Assembly: GCA_019083985.1 (NCBI GenBank)
Contig: JAHRCV010000002.1
Coordinates: forward strand, 431,001-495,000
Length of the DNA: 64,000 nucleotides
DNA from: Rhizobiales bacterium TNE-4
GTDB taxonomy: Bacteria; Pseudomonadota; Alphaproteobacteria; Rhizobiales; Beijerinckiaceae
Direction of reading: 5' to 3'
Shown here: piece by piece, positions 53,194 through 62,242 of the stretch
How positions within the stretch are numbered: the first letter of the stretch is position 1
Layout: each line of letters starts with the position of its first letter
The notes under the pieces: model-generated
The model's input: the letters and a program-made list of their open reading frames with translations, nothing else
Told to the model about the DNA's origin: nothing
Database searches by the model: none
Position numbers and translations under genes: made by a program

Positions 53194-54068
53194 GTGCTGT
53201 CACGATGGAAACACCGGCACCACTCGCGATTGAAAGTCCCGCCCGTCGGGCCTGGCGGCGGTTGAAGCAGCGCAAGAGCGCGCTGTTTGCCCTCTTTGTT
53301 ATCATTGCTCTGATCCTCATCGCGATCTTCGCGCCTCTGATCGCGCCTTACGATCCCACCAAGCAGAGCTGGAGCGCGGTGCGCAAAGCGCCCTCGCTTG
53401 CGCATTGGTTCGGCACCGACGAGGTGGGCCGCGATATTCTCTCGCGTATCATTTACGGCACGCGTGCGTCGCTTTCTGCAGGTGTCATTTCGGTTGGCAT
53501 CGCCATTTCCATTGGCGTTCCGCTGGGACTGCTTGCGGGTTATCTTGGCGGTAAGGTTGACGCCATTCTTGGCCGCATCACCGACGCCATGCTGGCCGTA
53601 CCCTTTCTCATTCTCGCAATTGCGCTGGCCGCTTTCCTTGGACCAAGCTTAGGCAATGCAATGATTGCGATTGGCGTGACAGCGACACCGCTCTTCATCC
53701 GCCTCACGCGCGGGCAGACGCTGTCAGTCGTCAAGGAAGACTATATCGAAGCCGCACGCGCTGTCGGTAATCCGGGCTGGCGCATTGCGCTGCGCCATAT
53801 CCTACCCAATGTGATGCCAGCCTTGTTGGTGCAAGCAACACTCACCATTGCAACCGCCATCATCGCCGAGGCAAGCCTCTCTTTCCTAGGCCTCGGGCAA
53901 CAGCCACCCGCCCCCTCTTGGGGTTCGATGCTAAATGCCGCCCAGCGTTTCCTGACCAATGCGCCATGGATGGCGGTGTGGCCGGGACTGGCGATTTTTG
54001 TGACAGTCCTCAGCTTCAACCTGTTTGGCGATGGCTTGCGCGACGCCCTGGATCCACGCACCAAATAA
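53190..54068 (+). CDS. dppC: Peptide ABC transporter permease (DppC type)
   Basis: A 292-residue inner-membrane permease with an OppC-type N-terminal helix (ALFALFVIIALILIAIFAPL) followed by APYDPTKQSW and HWFGTDEVGRDILSRIIYG, the standard DppC pattern, and an EAA loop (KEDYIEAARAVGNPGWRIA). It is the last gene of the ggt-dpp operon; its stop directly abuts the stop of the convergent aldo-keto reductase gene. Confidence 0.95.
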   Translation: MSAVTMETPAPLAIESPARRAWRRLKQRKSALFALFVIIALILIAIFAPLIAPYDPTKQSWSAVRKAPSLAHWFGTDEVGRDILSRIIYGTRASLSAGVISVGIAISIGVPLGLLAGYLGGKVDAILGRITDAMLAVPFLILAIALAAFLGPSLGNAMIAIGVTATPLFIRLTRGQTLSVVKEDYIEAARAVGNPGWRIALRHILPNVMPALLVQATLTIATAIIAEASLSFLGLGQQPPAPSWGSMLNAAQRFLTNAPWMAVWPGLAIFVTVLSFNLFGDGLRDALDPRTK

Positions 54069-55076
54069 TCAGGTGCGCACCGGGCGCCCCTCAAGCGGAT
54101 AGGCTGGGTCATTATAGCCCGGCGTTGACGGATGACCGGGCGCGACCAGCTGGTCGAACAATTTCTCGTCATCGGCGGTGAATGTGTAAGCCAGCGCTTC
54201 GATGTAATCGTCCCATTGCTCTTCCGTGCGCGGGCCTGCGATCACGCTTGTGACGAAACGATTATTGAGCACCCAGTTAACAGCCAGCGTCTGCGCTTTC
54301 GTACCCTTAGCCGCCGCATAACGCTTGACCTCTTGCGCAATCTCAAGGGATTCGGGGCGCCACTCGCTCTGCATCATGCGCGCATCCTGTCGTCCGGCGC
54401 GCGTGCCGGCAGGCGGCGGCAGATTGGGATCATACTTGCCGGTCAACACACCGCGCGCGATCGGGCTGTAGGGCACGACACCCAAACCGAAATAACCGCA
54501 GGCGGGGAGATGTTCGACCTCCGGCATCCGGTTCAGCGCATTGTAATAGGGTTGGCTGACAACCGGGCGGTCAATACCGAGCGTATCGCAAATGCGGCAA
54601 ATTTCGGCGACGCGCCATGCACGATGGTTCGAGACGCCAAAATAGCGAATCTTGCCGGCGCGTACGAGATCACCCATGGCATGAACAGTCTCTTCCAGCG
54701 GCGTCGTGTGATCTTCCTTATGGAGATAATAGATATCGATGAAATCAGTCCCAAGCCGCCTTAGGCTGTGTTCAACCTCTTCCATGATCCAGCGGCGTGA
54801 TAAGCCACGCTCATTGGGTCCAGGGCCCATAGGGTTGGCTACTTTCGTCGCTAAAATCCAATGCGTCCGTGCTTTCCGGATTGCCGCGCCGACGATCTCC
54901 TCAGAACGGCCTTCATTGTAAACATCGGCCGTATCGATGAAATTGATCCCCGCTTCCTTCGCCTTGTCGATAATGCGTTGCGACACCGATTCATCGGTCT
55001 GTCCCCCAAACATCATAGTCCCGAGGCAAATCGGAGAAACCTTGAGGCCGCTGCGGCCAAGCGAACGATAATCCAT
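54069..55076 (-). CDS. Aldo/keto reductase
   Basis: A 335-residue NADPH-dependent oxidoreductase of the AKR superfamily. Catalytic tetrad: Asp and Tyr in FIDTADVYNEGRSEE, Lys in WILATKVANPMG, His in YYLHKEDHTTPLEET. Cofactor-binding VIAGPRTEEQW is near the C terminus. It belongs to the group of YghZ/YajO-like and PLP-independent reductases; the substrate is unknown. ATG 55076 follows an AGGAG site; the frame continues to 55115 without support. Confidence 0.92.
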   Translation of the reverse strand: MDYRSLGRSGLKVSPICLGTMMFGGQTDESVSQRIIDKAKEAGINFIDTADVYNEGRSEEIVGAAIRKARTHWILATKVANPMGPGPNERGLSRRWIMEEVEHSLRRLGTDFIDIYYLHKEDHTTPLEETVHAMGDLVRAGKIRYFGVSNHRAWRVAEICRICDTLGIDRPVVSQPYYNALNRMPEVEHLPACGYFGLGVVPYSPIARGVLTGKYDPNLPPPAGTRAGRQDARMMQSEWRPESLEIAQEVKRYAAAKGTKAQTLAVNWVLNNRFVTSVIAGPRTEEQWDDYIEALAYTFTADDEKLFDQLVAPGHPSTPGYNDPAYPLEGRPVRT

Positions 55077-55172
55077 CAGATAGCTCCTAAAAAGCGAGAG
55101 AGGTGCACGAAACACCTCAGCAGAAACAGCCTACCGCAGGTCTAGCTGCTTTCAACGCAGGGACGTTGCAGC

Positions 55173-55700
55173 CTAGCCCACCACTCCGCGCAGAAGAGAG
55201 GCGCAGACGTAAAGCCCGATTCCGAAGACGACATGGGACAGGAATTGAAAGAGCCGCCTTCTGTTTGCATCGGGAAAGGCGCTGCCAGCGATTCCAAAAC
55301 CAAGCCCGGGAGACAGGATCAGCCAACCGCATAAGACGGTCGAAATTCCCACAAAAAGTGCCGGCCCCCATGTCGGCGATTGCGCCCAGCCCGGACCACC
55401 CAAGATCATCGCTGCTGCGGCAAAGAGAACACCAACCGCATAGTGGAACCCCCATCCAATGGCGAGTTCATAGGGCACGGGCGAGGATTGCGCGATTGTC
55501 TTATGAAAGAAACGCCCGCGCAGCAGATAGACGAACCAACGGCCAGGCATAGCCCAGTTCACCTGAGGCCCACCGAGAAAGCGCGCGGCAAAACGCACCC
55601 AAAGATCAAAGATCAAAGTGGTTCCCACGCCAATCAAAACAGCGTGAAGGACAAAAGCATATTTGCTCACAATCGCGATCCAGAACAGGTGCGGCGGCAC
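55173..55700 (-). CDS. DUF2938 membrane protein
   Basis: A 175-residue protein with four or five helices. The DUF2938 pattern is visible: LIGVGTTLIFDLWVRFA, GRWFVYLLRGRFFHKTIAQ, ELAIGWGFHYAVGVLFA and FPDANRRRLFQFLSHVVFGIGLY. The family is unstudied. An internal Met may be the actual start, since the first 20 residues (HLFWIAIVSKYAFVLHAVLI) also look like a helix. It lies 19 bases after the SDR gene on the same strand. Confidence 0.8.
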   Translation of the reverse strand: MPPHLFWIAIVSKYAFVLHAVLIGVGTTLIFDLWVRFAARFLGGPQVNWAMPGRWFVYLLRGRFFHKTIAQSSPVPYELAIGWGFHYAVGVLFAAAAMILGGPGWAQSPTWGPALFVGISTVLCGWLILSPGLGFGIAGSAFPDANRRRLFQFLSHVVFGIGLYVCASLLRGVVG

Positions 55701-55719
55701 AAGGCCGCCGCCGCCAAAC

Positions 55720-56484
55720 TTACGGCATCAACTGCCCACCATTGACCTCGATGACCTGCCCAATCATGTAGCCGGACAATTGGTCAGATGCGAGGAACAA
55801 AAATGCGCCAGCGCATTCCTTGGCCTCTGCGAGATAGCCCATCGGTACCGTGAGACGCATCGCTTCTAGCTGCTGCGCATTCGAATAGCGCTCGTGAAAC
55901 GGTGTGGTGATGACACCCGGTGCCACCGCATTGACGCGGATTTTATCGGCCCACAATTCCTTCGCCATACCGCGCGTGAAGGTGGAGACGAAACCCTTCG
56001 ATGCAGCATACAGCACCGCGCCGCCACCACCGCCATTGCGCGCAGCAATCGATGTCGTGTTGATGATGTTACCACCACCCTGCTTTTTCATGATCGGGTG
56101 CACCTCGCGCATGAACGCGACGACGGACCAAGCATTGAGATCCATCACACGATCATATTGCTCGTCGGTCATCTCTGGCAGGGGTTTGCGCCCCAGCATG
56201 CCACCAGCATTGTTCACAAGAACATCGATACGCCCGAACGCAGCAAGCGCCTTGGCAACGATTTCTTTTGGCTGGCGACGGTCCATGACATCACCTTTCA
56301 CCAGCGCAACGGCGCCGCCCTTGGCTTTGATGCCATCGGCGAGCGCCTTCGCTTCGGCCTCGCTTGAATTGTAGTGAACGATGACCTTGGCGCCATTGGC
56401 CGCGAATGCTTCCGCCGTCGCGGCACCGATCCCCGTCGAGCCGCCCGTGATGAGCACGACTTTGCCCTTGAGATCTTCAATCAT
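55720..56484 (-). CDS. SDR oxidoreductase (3-oxoacyl-ACP reductase-like)
   Basis: A 254-residue classical short-chain dehydrogenase. Cofactor motif TGGSTGIGAATAEAF, NNAGG, Ser in NTTSIAARN, YAASK and the C-terminal GQVIEVNGGQLMP are present. The loop HYNSSEAEAK after beta2 suggests NADP. It follows the TRAP permease gene, so it probably oxidises or reduces the imported acid. ATG 56484 with AAAGGA upstream is the start; the frame runs on into the gap and the dctM end. Confidence 0.88.
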   Translation of the reverse strand: MIEDLKGKVVLITGGSTGIGAATAEAFAANGAKVIVHYNSSEAEAKALADGIKAKGGAVALVKGDVMDRRQPKEIVAKALAAFGRIDVLVNNAGGMLGRKPLPEMTDEQYDRVMDLNAWSVVAFMREVHPIMKKQGGGNIINTTSIAARNGGGGGAVLYAASKGFVSTFTRGMAKELWADKIRVNAVAPGVITTPFHERYSNAQQLEAMRLTVPMGYLAEAKECAGAFLFLASDQLSGYMIGQVIEVNGGQLMP

Positions 56485-56507
56485 GGTGAAGTCCTTTCTT
56501 TTTCTTG

Positions 56508-56523
56508 ACCGGCCTAGGCCGGT
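56508..56523 (-). repeat. 16-base perfect palindrome between dctM and the SDR gene
   Basis: ACCGGCCTAGGCCGGT is a perfect palindrome in the 50-base gap. As RNA it gives a 6-bp stem with a CTAG loop, followed on the minus strand by AAGAAAAAG rather than T residues, so it is not a standard terminator. It may be a processing hairpin or an operator. Confidence 0.45.
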
Positions 56524-56534
56524 GAGGATTGGGA

Positions 56535-57854
56535 TTAGCGCAAGAATTCCGGCGAGATCAGTGCGGGCAACCAGAGCGATACTGCGGGCCACACAATCAC
56601 AAGCGCCAAGACAATGAGCATGGGGATTAGCATAATCAGCGTATCTTTGAGCGCATCCTTGATCCGCATCCCCGCCACAGAACATGCAATCATAAGACAC
56701 ATGCCATAAGGTGGCGTCACGAGACCGAAGGCCAGCGACACAATCCCAATCATTGCGAAATGGACAGGGTCCATACCAACGGATTTGGAAAGTGGCTCGA
56801 GGATCGTCGCGACAATGATGATCGCAGGGATCGCATCAAGAAAGCAACCGACGACGAGGAAGACGAAGGCAATGAAAAAGCCTGTCGCAGCAAACCCCAT
56901 ATGCCAAGACGAGACGCTCGATAAGATCACCTTGGGAATTTGGTAGTAAGCGAGTAGCCAGCCAAAGCAACTGGCCGTACCGACACAGAACAAGGCCACG
57001 CCGGCTAATTTTCCTGTATCAAGCAACGCGTTGTAGAACTGACGGCGCGTCATTTCCCGATAGTAGAAAATCGAGAGAAAACCGGCGTAGAGCACGGCAA
57101 TCGCGGCTGATTCGGTTGCGGTAAACCAGCCAAAGATCTTACCGCCAATGATGATGCCTGGGGTCATCAATGCCGGAACGGATTTGAACATGGAAACGAA
57201 GAATTCGCCCCAGCTGGCCCGCGGATAAGTGGGGTAATTGCGCATTTTGGCATAGGCATGCACGGTGCCCATTTGCGCCAATCCGATCAGCAGGCCCGGT
57301 ACAACGCCAGCCAGAAACAATGCGCCGATCGACACATTGAGAATACCGCCCCAAACAATCATCAAGATTGATGGTGGAATGATCACCGCAAGAACAGCGG
57401 AGACGGCTGTGATGGCGACGGAGAAGGAATCGTCATAACCTTCTTTACGTTGCGCATCGATGAAGAGTTTCGACTGGCTCGCGGCATCCGCCGTTGATGA
57501 GCCAGAAATGCCTGCGAAGAAAATCGACAGCACCACGTTGATCTGCGCTAGACCGCCCGGCCAATGGCCGACCATGGTACGCGACAAAGTCATCAGACGA
57601 TCAGTAATGCCACCGACATTCATCAGATTTGCCGTCAACAGAAAGAAGGGAACGGCCAAAAGGATGAATGAATTGTAGGCGTTGAAGGTTTCCGACATCA
57701 GCGTCATCGTATCGAGCCGCGGCTCGATGATGAGAATAGGAACGCAAGCCAGCGCCAGCGCAAATGCGACCGGCACGCGCAAGAACATGAACAGGAAGAA
57801 GAGGCCAAAGAGAATGATCGCCGCTTGGCCGGGCGAGAGAACCGTGGACATCAT
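56535..57854 (-). CDS. dctM: TRAP transporter large permease
   Basis: A 439-residue inner-membrane protein with about twelve helices. DctM features: FMFLRVPVAFALALACVPI, FFAGISGSSTADAASQSKL (the GSSTAD sodium/substrate loop), and the second repeat with FATMIGIVSLAFGLVTPPYG (here FAMIGIVSLAFGLVTPPYG). It carries organic acids with sodium. ATG 57854 overlaps the dctQ stop by one base; GTG 57857 and ATG 57851 are alternatives. Confidence 0.94.
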   Translation of the reverse strand: MMSTVLSPGQAAIILFGLFFLFMFLRVPVAFALALACVPILIIEPRLDTMTLMSETFNAYNSFILLAVPFFLLTANLMNVGGITDRLMTLSRTMVGHWPGGLAQINVVLSIFFAGISGSSTADAASQSKLFIDAQRKEGYDDSFSVAITAVSAVLAVIIPPSILMIVWGGILNVSIGALFLAGVVPGLLIGLAQMGTVHAYAKMRNYPTYPRASWGEFFVSMFKSVPALMTPGIIIGGKIFGWFTATESAAIAVLYAGFLSIFYYREMTRRQFYNALLDTGKLAGVALFCVGTASCFGWLLAYYQIPKVILSSVSSWHMGFAATGFFIAFVFLVVGCFLDAIPAIIIVATILEPLSKSVGMDPVHFAMIGIVSLAFGLVTPPYGMCLMIACSVAGMRIKDALKDTLIMLIPMLIVLALVIVWPAVSLWLPALISPEFLR

Positions 57855-58363
57855 CACTTGGCACCAAAAATAATGCGGAGATCAGCGTAGGCCTGTTGGC
57901 CGGCATAGAGGAACCATGTCAGCCCAGTCAGCGGCCAAGCGATATGGATCAACCATAAGGGCAGTTCAGCGAGCTCCGACGTGCGATGCCAGGCAAAGCG
58001 GGTGAATTCAATTCCGGCATATACAAAGATGTAAGCCAGCACCAAAACACCGATCCGACCACTGAGATTAAGCAACGCGTTACCGCGGCGACCCATATCT
58101 GGCCAAAGATCGACATCGAAGTGCACATTGTCGCGAACACCGACCATGGATCCGATCATGATCGTCCAGATGAAAAGGAAACGGGCCATCTCTTCCGTCC
58201 AGATGTAGTGCGGAATGAGGCTCGTGAAGCGCGAAAAGATCTGAAGCGAAACAGGGAAAACAAGGATCAGAACAGAAAGCGCTAAAAGGATGTCTAATAA
58301 CTGGCCATAATAGTAAGAAAACGCGCCGAGGGCCGAGCGCGGTGCATTGGCGTTGCTTGTCAT
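57854..58363 (-). CDS. dctQ: TRAP transporter small permease
   Basis: A 169-residue protein with four helices in DctQ arrangement: LLDILLALSVLILVFPVSLQ, WTEEMARFLFIWTIMIGSM (the conserved WxEExxR motif), GVLVLAYIFVYAGIEF and a last helix. It forms the membrane complex with DctM. It lies about 70 bases after dctP, with a hairpin between. Confidence 0.92.
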   Translation of the reverse strand: MTSNANAPRSALGAFSYYYGQLLDILLALSVLILVFPVSLQIFSRFTSLIPHYIWTEEMARFLFIWTIMIGSMVGVRDNVHFDVDLWPDMGRRGNALLNLSGRIGVLVLAYIFVYAGIEFTRFAWHRTSELAELPLWLIHIAWPLTGLTWFLYAGQQAYADLRIIFGAK

Positions 58364-58384
58364 TGCGGTAGTCCTGCGATGGAA

Positions 58385-58411
58385 GAACCGCAGCCCTTAA
58401 GGCTGCGGTTC
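58385..58411 (-). terminator. Hairpin between dctP and dctQ
   Basis: GAACCGCAGCC-CTTAA-GGCTGCGGTTC is a perfect 11-bp stem with a five-base loop, followed on the minus strand by only TTCC. It lies 21 bases after the dctP stop. It likely stabilises dctP mRNA or attenuates read-through into dctQM. Confidence 0.6.
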
Positions 58412-58432
58412 AATGACGTGCACGAGAGGCGA

Positions 58433-59434
58433 TCAGGCCGCGTTGATCTTCTTGTAGATTTCTTCGGCGCCGATTTCCTTGGCATAGGCTTCCATCACAG
58501 GATCGACCAGCTTCTTCATCTGAGCGCGATCCTCGAACGTGATCTTCTTGAGCTTGCCTTCGCTCTGCAGCTTATCAAGCTTCTGACTATCTTCGCTCGA
58601 TTCGAGCTGGCGACCATAATCGCCCGCTTCTTTACCGGCCTTCATGACGGCATCCTGCAAATCCTTTGGCAAGGTCTGCAACGTCTTGACCGAGAAGCAG
58701 ATCGGACGAATGGAAACAGCATGCTGCGTCATGCTGAGGTTCGGAGCGACTTCGTAGAATTTCATCGCCTCGACGCCAGCGGCTTCGTTTTCACCAGCCT
58801 GAATGACGCCATTCTGGATGCCGTTATAGACTTCGTTATAAGCGATCACGGTAGGAGACATGCCGACGGCGGCAAAGGTACGCGACCAAATCGGCGCACC
58901 TTGCACACGCACTTTGAGGCCCTTGATTTCGTCAAGATTCTTGATCGGCTTATTGGCGAAGATGTTACGCGTTCCGCCGCCAGCCTGGCCAATCATCATG
59001 ACGCCAGCCTTTGCCGTCACCTCATCATTGATGGGCTTAAGCAAATCAAGCTCAATCACCTTGTTCATGTGCGCCACATCGCGGAACACAAAGGGTGCAT
59101 CGATGAACGGGGCCGATTTAGCAAAGGTCGACATATGGGCCGGCGATACGATTGCGAAATCGACCGCTTTGCCCTGCGACATATATTCAAAATATTGCTT
59201 CTCAAGACCAAGGCTTGAGTTTTTGTGGATCACGAAATTGACCGGCTGCTTGCCATAGTACTTGTTGACGAGTTCACCAAAGCGCGTGAGTGCACGCGTG
59301 AACGCATGGTCATCATTAAACTGAGACGCGCCGTTCAGTGTAATGACGGTCTGCGCACGCAGAACCGATGGGGCTGCGACAGCTACAATCGATCCGCCAA
59401 GCACTTTCAAGATATCACGCCGAAGCATTTGCAT
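58433..59434 (-). CDS. dctP: TRAP transporter substrate-binding protein
   Basis: A 333-residue periplasmic binding protein. The leader QMLRRDILKVLGGSIVAVAA has paired arginines and may be Tat- or Sec-dependent. The DctP domain shows the ligand Arg in IKGLKVRVQGAPIWSRTF and the Asn/Glu in VIAYNEVYNGIQNGVIQAGEN; DAAP-type C4-dicarboxylate, sugar acid and lactate binders share this layout. GGGGAGGA precedes the ATG. It is divergent from a LacI-type regulator which probably controls it. Confidence 0.93.
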   Translation of the reverse strand: MQMLRRDILKVLGGSIVAVAAPSVLRAQTVITLNGASQFNDDHAFTRALTRFGELVNKYYGKQPVNFVIHKNSSLGLEKQYFEYMSQGKAVDFAIVSPAHMSTFAKSAPFIDAPFVFRDVAHMNKVIELDLLKPINDEVTAKAGVMMIGQAGGGTRNIFANKPIKNLDEIKGLKVRVQGAPIWSRTFAAVGMSPTVIAYNEVYNGIQNGVIQAGENEAAGVEAMKFYEVAPNLSMTQHAVSIRPICFSVKTLQTLPKDLQDAVMKAGKEAGDYGRQLESSEDSQKLDKLQSEGKLKKITFEDRAQMKKLVDPVMEAYAKEIGAEEIYKKINAA

Positions 59435-59551
59435 AGTCCTCCCCGAGGTTTGACAGCTCTAACGGCTGTTGAAGCTCAGCAAAGCACAAGGCGAATGATT
59501 GTCAAAGGGCCTCACTTTTTTCGCATTGCAACATACGAAAGGTGCGCTTTC

Positions 59552-59573
59552 CTGCACCGACGGTCTGGTGCAG
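59552..59573. promoter_or_regulatory. Inverted repeat between dctP and the LacI-type gene
   Basis: CTGCACC-GACGGTCT-GGTGCAG has perfect 7-bp arms with an 8-base spacer in the 244-base divergent gap. It is the best operator candidate for the adjacent LacI-type regulator, though LacI sites usually have little or no spacer. Otherwise the gap shows TTGACA on the minus strand (59505-59500 area) without a good -10. Confidence 0.35.
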
Positions 59574-59678
59574 ATTAAGGCAGAAATCGAATAAACCGCG
59601 GCAACCCGTGCGACGAAGACTTGCTATGTGACAAGTTTTCCTGACACTAACGCGGTTTGCTTCTAAGGGTGAAACGCT

Positions 59679-60758
59679 ATGTCGCTTGCCGGAACCGAGA
59701 CCGGCTCTCCTATCGAGCAGGGTCGCGTGACCCTCCAAGTTCTGGCTGATCGGCTCTCTGTGTCGACGGCGACCGTATCGCTTGCCTTGCGTGGCTCTGC
59801 TTTGGTTGCGGAGGCGACGCGGGAGAAAGTTCAATCGCTCGCGCGTGAACTGGGCTATGTCTATAACCGATCCGCCGCCAGCTTGCGGACATCGCGAACC
59901 CATATGTTGGGCGTCGTGTTCCATGATTTCACCAATCCCTTTTTCATGGGGCTGATGGCCTCCGTCGAAGACGCCATTCGCGATGCGGGTCTTTCGATCG
60001 TGCTCGGCACCTATGCGGAGAACACGCGCGGAAGCGGCCGCCGGTATAGTGAAAGCCTTGATCGGCAACAGCGCGTATTTGAAACGCTGCGAGAATACCG
60101 CCCCGATGGCATGCTGGTCTGCGCTGCGGGCGGCTCGGATGGGCGGCATTTACAAAATCTCAAAGCGAGCGGGATACCGCTCGTTCAAGTCATGCGCGAA
60201 GTCGATCCGACGCTTGATTATGTGGGTGCCGATGACGAGATGGGCGTCGAACTCGCTCTCCGTCATCTTTACGCATTGGGTCATCGGCGAATTGCGATGA
60301 TCGGCGGGGCACCAAACGCATCCACCGGCCGCACGCGACAAACCGCTTATCGCCAAACGATGATTGCGCTTGGGCTATCCATCGAAGAGGATCTCATCAT
60401 CGAAGGCTTTGGGACGCGTGAAACAGGTTTTCGCGGGATCCAGACCGTGCTTGAACAGCGCCATCCACCGACCGCAGCGCTTTGCTTCAATGATCTGACA
60501 GCCTTTGGCGCCTTGATGGGGATGCGTCATAAGGGGCTTGAAGCGGGACGCGACCTATCCATCATCGGTTGCGATGATATCAGCGAAGCGGAACAATGGT
60601 TCCCGGGCCTCACCACCATTCGCAATCATGAAGATCGCATTGGCCAACGCGCTGCGGAGATGTTGTTGGCGCGCATAGCTCGCCCCACAAAACCCGTCGA
60701 ACGCGTTCTTGTGGGCGTTGATCTGATCGTGCGTGGGACAACAGCCCCGCCGCACTGA
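59679..60758 (+). CDS. LacI-family transcription regulator
   Basis: A 359-residue regulator. Helix-turn-helix at residues about 17-40 (VTLQVLADRLSVSTATVSLA, hinge helix SAASLRTSRTHMLG), then a periplasmic-binding-like ligand domain: VFHDFTNPFFMGLMASVED, YVGADDEMGVELALRHLYALG and SIIGCDDISEAEQWFPGLTT. It is divergent from the TRAP genes and convergent with the aldehyde dehydrogenase gene, and most likely responds to the TRAP substrate or a catabolite. Confidence 0.93.
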   Translation: MSLAGTETGSPIEQGRVTLQVLADRLSVSTATVSLALRGSALVAEATREKVQSLARELGYVYNRSAASLRTSRTHMLGVVFHDFTNPFFMGLMASVEDAIRDAGLSIVLGTYAENTRGSGRRYSESLDRQQRVFETLREYRPDGMLVCAAGGSDGRHLQNLKASGIPLVQVMREVDPTLDYVGADDEMGVELALRHLYALGHRRIAMIGGAPNASTGRTRQTAYRQTMIALGLSIEEDLIIEGFGTRETGFRGIQTVLEQRHPPTAALCFNDLTAFGALMGMRHKGLEAGRDLSIIGCDDISEAEQWFPGLTTIRNHEDRIGQRAAEMLLARIARPTKPVERVLVGVDLIVRGTTAPPH

Positions 60759-60763
60759 TTGAA

Positions 60764-62242
60764 TCACGCTTTCAAAACATCATAGCCGAAGGCGATAGGC
60801 GCATGATCGTCGGTTTCGATCCAGATGCTTTTGGGTTGCGTATATTCAAGCAAAACATCATGCCCTGATGATCGACCGAAACCAGATCCTCGCATACCGC
60901 CGAAGGGCGATTGCACGGATAAGGTGCGATATCCATTGATCCAGACGGAACCGGCACGCAGAGCGCGCGCCACACGGATAGCGCGCGTGCCCTGCCCGCT
61001 CCAAACCGCACCAGCAAGATCAAACTCACCGGCATTGGCGAGGCTGATCGCCTCCTCCTCCGTGTCGAATGGTGTTACGGCGAGAACCGGTCCAAAAATC
61101 TCCTCGTCAAAGATTTCCATGCCGGGCTTAGCACCGGCAAGAATCGTTGGCGCCAGAAAATAACCGGACTTGGTGTGCTCCGGCTTGTTGCCACCTACAG
61201 CAAGCGCCGCACCTTGGTCTTTTGCACGTGCAACCATGGCAGTAATGCGCTCCCATTGCCGCACACTGTGTAAAGGTCCAATCTCAGTTGCGTCATCAAG
61301 TGGCAAACCGACGCGCAAGCGTTGCGCTGCATCGCTTAGTGCTGCAACCACTTTATCATGGACGGAGCGCTCAACGAGCAATCGTGAGCCGGCTGTGCAG
61401 CTTTGCCCCGCAGCACCGAAAATCGCGCCCTGTGCGGCTTTTACGGCCCGCGCCAAATCGCAATCGGCAAAAATCACATTCGCTGATTTTCCGCCAAGTT
61501 CAAGCAATGCGGGTCGCCCGGCGCTGCCCGCCAAAGCAGCCACTTTTCGACCCGTTGCCACTGAGCCAATGAAGACTGCCTTACCGCACAAAGGCGTATC
61601 GACAAGCGCAGCACCTGTGCGTGGACCGCCCACTACAATGTTGAGCGCGCCATCAGGAAGCCCCGCTTCCTGCGCAAGCTTGGCCAGCATCAAGGACGTC
61701 ACCGGCGTCCATTCCGATGGCTTGAGAATAACAGCGTTACCGGCCGCGAGAGCTGGCGCAATTTGCCAACCAGCCGTGAAGATTGGCGCGTTCCACGGTG
61801 TCATCTGCACGATCGTGCCAAGCGGCTCATGCTCAACAACATTCAGGTGCGACGTCGGCACCGGAATGACGCGACCTTCGATCTTGTCAGCCCAACCAGC
61901 ATAATAGGCGAACATGTCCGCCACTTTCGCGACTTCGCCGCGGCAATCGCGAATAGGCTTGCCGGCAATTCGCGCTTCCGCTTGTGCAAGTGCCTCCGCA
62001 TCACGCCGCACGAGACGGCTGATTTCGAACAAAGCAGCACCCCGCGCTGACGCAGTCATGCGTCGCCAATGAGCACCGCCTTTCAAAGCAGCCTGATGCG
62101 CCGCGCAAGCCAGTTCTTCGCCCGCTTCACGATAAGAGGATAATTCGGTCTCATCAGCTGGATTGATAAGCGTAAAGACCTCGCCAGCACCGCTGATACT
62201 CACACCGCCGATGAAGCTTTCGATATGCAATTGTTCGCTCAT
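60764..62242 (-). CDS. NAD(P)-dependent aldehyde dehydrogenase
   Basis: A 492-residue ALDH. Catalytic Cys282 in GAAGQSCTAGSRL, Glu248 in LLELGGKSANVIF, oxyanion Asn151 in TPWNAPIF. Usual length. It would oxidise a semialdehyde or aldehyde intermediate. Its ATG overlaps the upstream dehydrogenase stop by four bases, forming a two-gene unit, and its stop is five bases from that of the LacI-type gene. Confidence 0.93.
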   Translation of the reverse strand: MSEQLHIESFIGGVSISGAGEVFTLINPADETELSSYREAGEELACAAHQAALKGGAHWRRMTASARGAALFEISRLVRRDAEALAQAEARIAGKPIRDCRGEVAKVADMFAYYAGWADKIEGRVIPVPTSHLNVVEHEPLGTIVQMTPWNAPIFTAGWQIAPALAAGNAVILKPSEWTPVTSLMLAKLAQEAGLPDGALNIVVGGPRTGAALVDTPLCGKAVFIGSVATGRKVAALAGSAGRPALLELGGKSANVIFADCDLARAVKAAQGAIFGAAGQSCTAGSRLLVERSVHDKVVAALSDAAQRLRVGLPLDDATEIGPLHSVRQWERITAMVARAKDQGAALAVGGNKPEHTKSGYFLAPTILAGAKPGMEIFDEEIFGPVLAVTPFDTEEEAISLANAGEFDLAGAVWSGQGTRAIRVARALRAGSVWINGYRTLSVQSPFGGMRGSGFGRSSGHDVLLEYTQPKSIWIETDDHAPIAFGYDVLKA

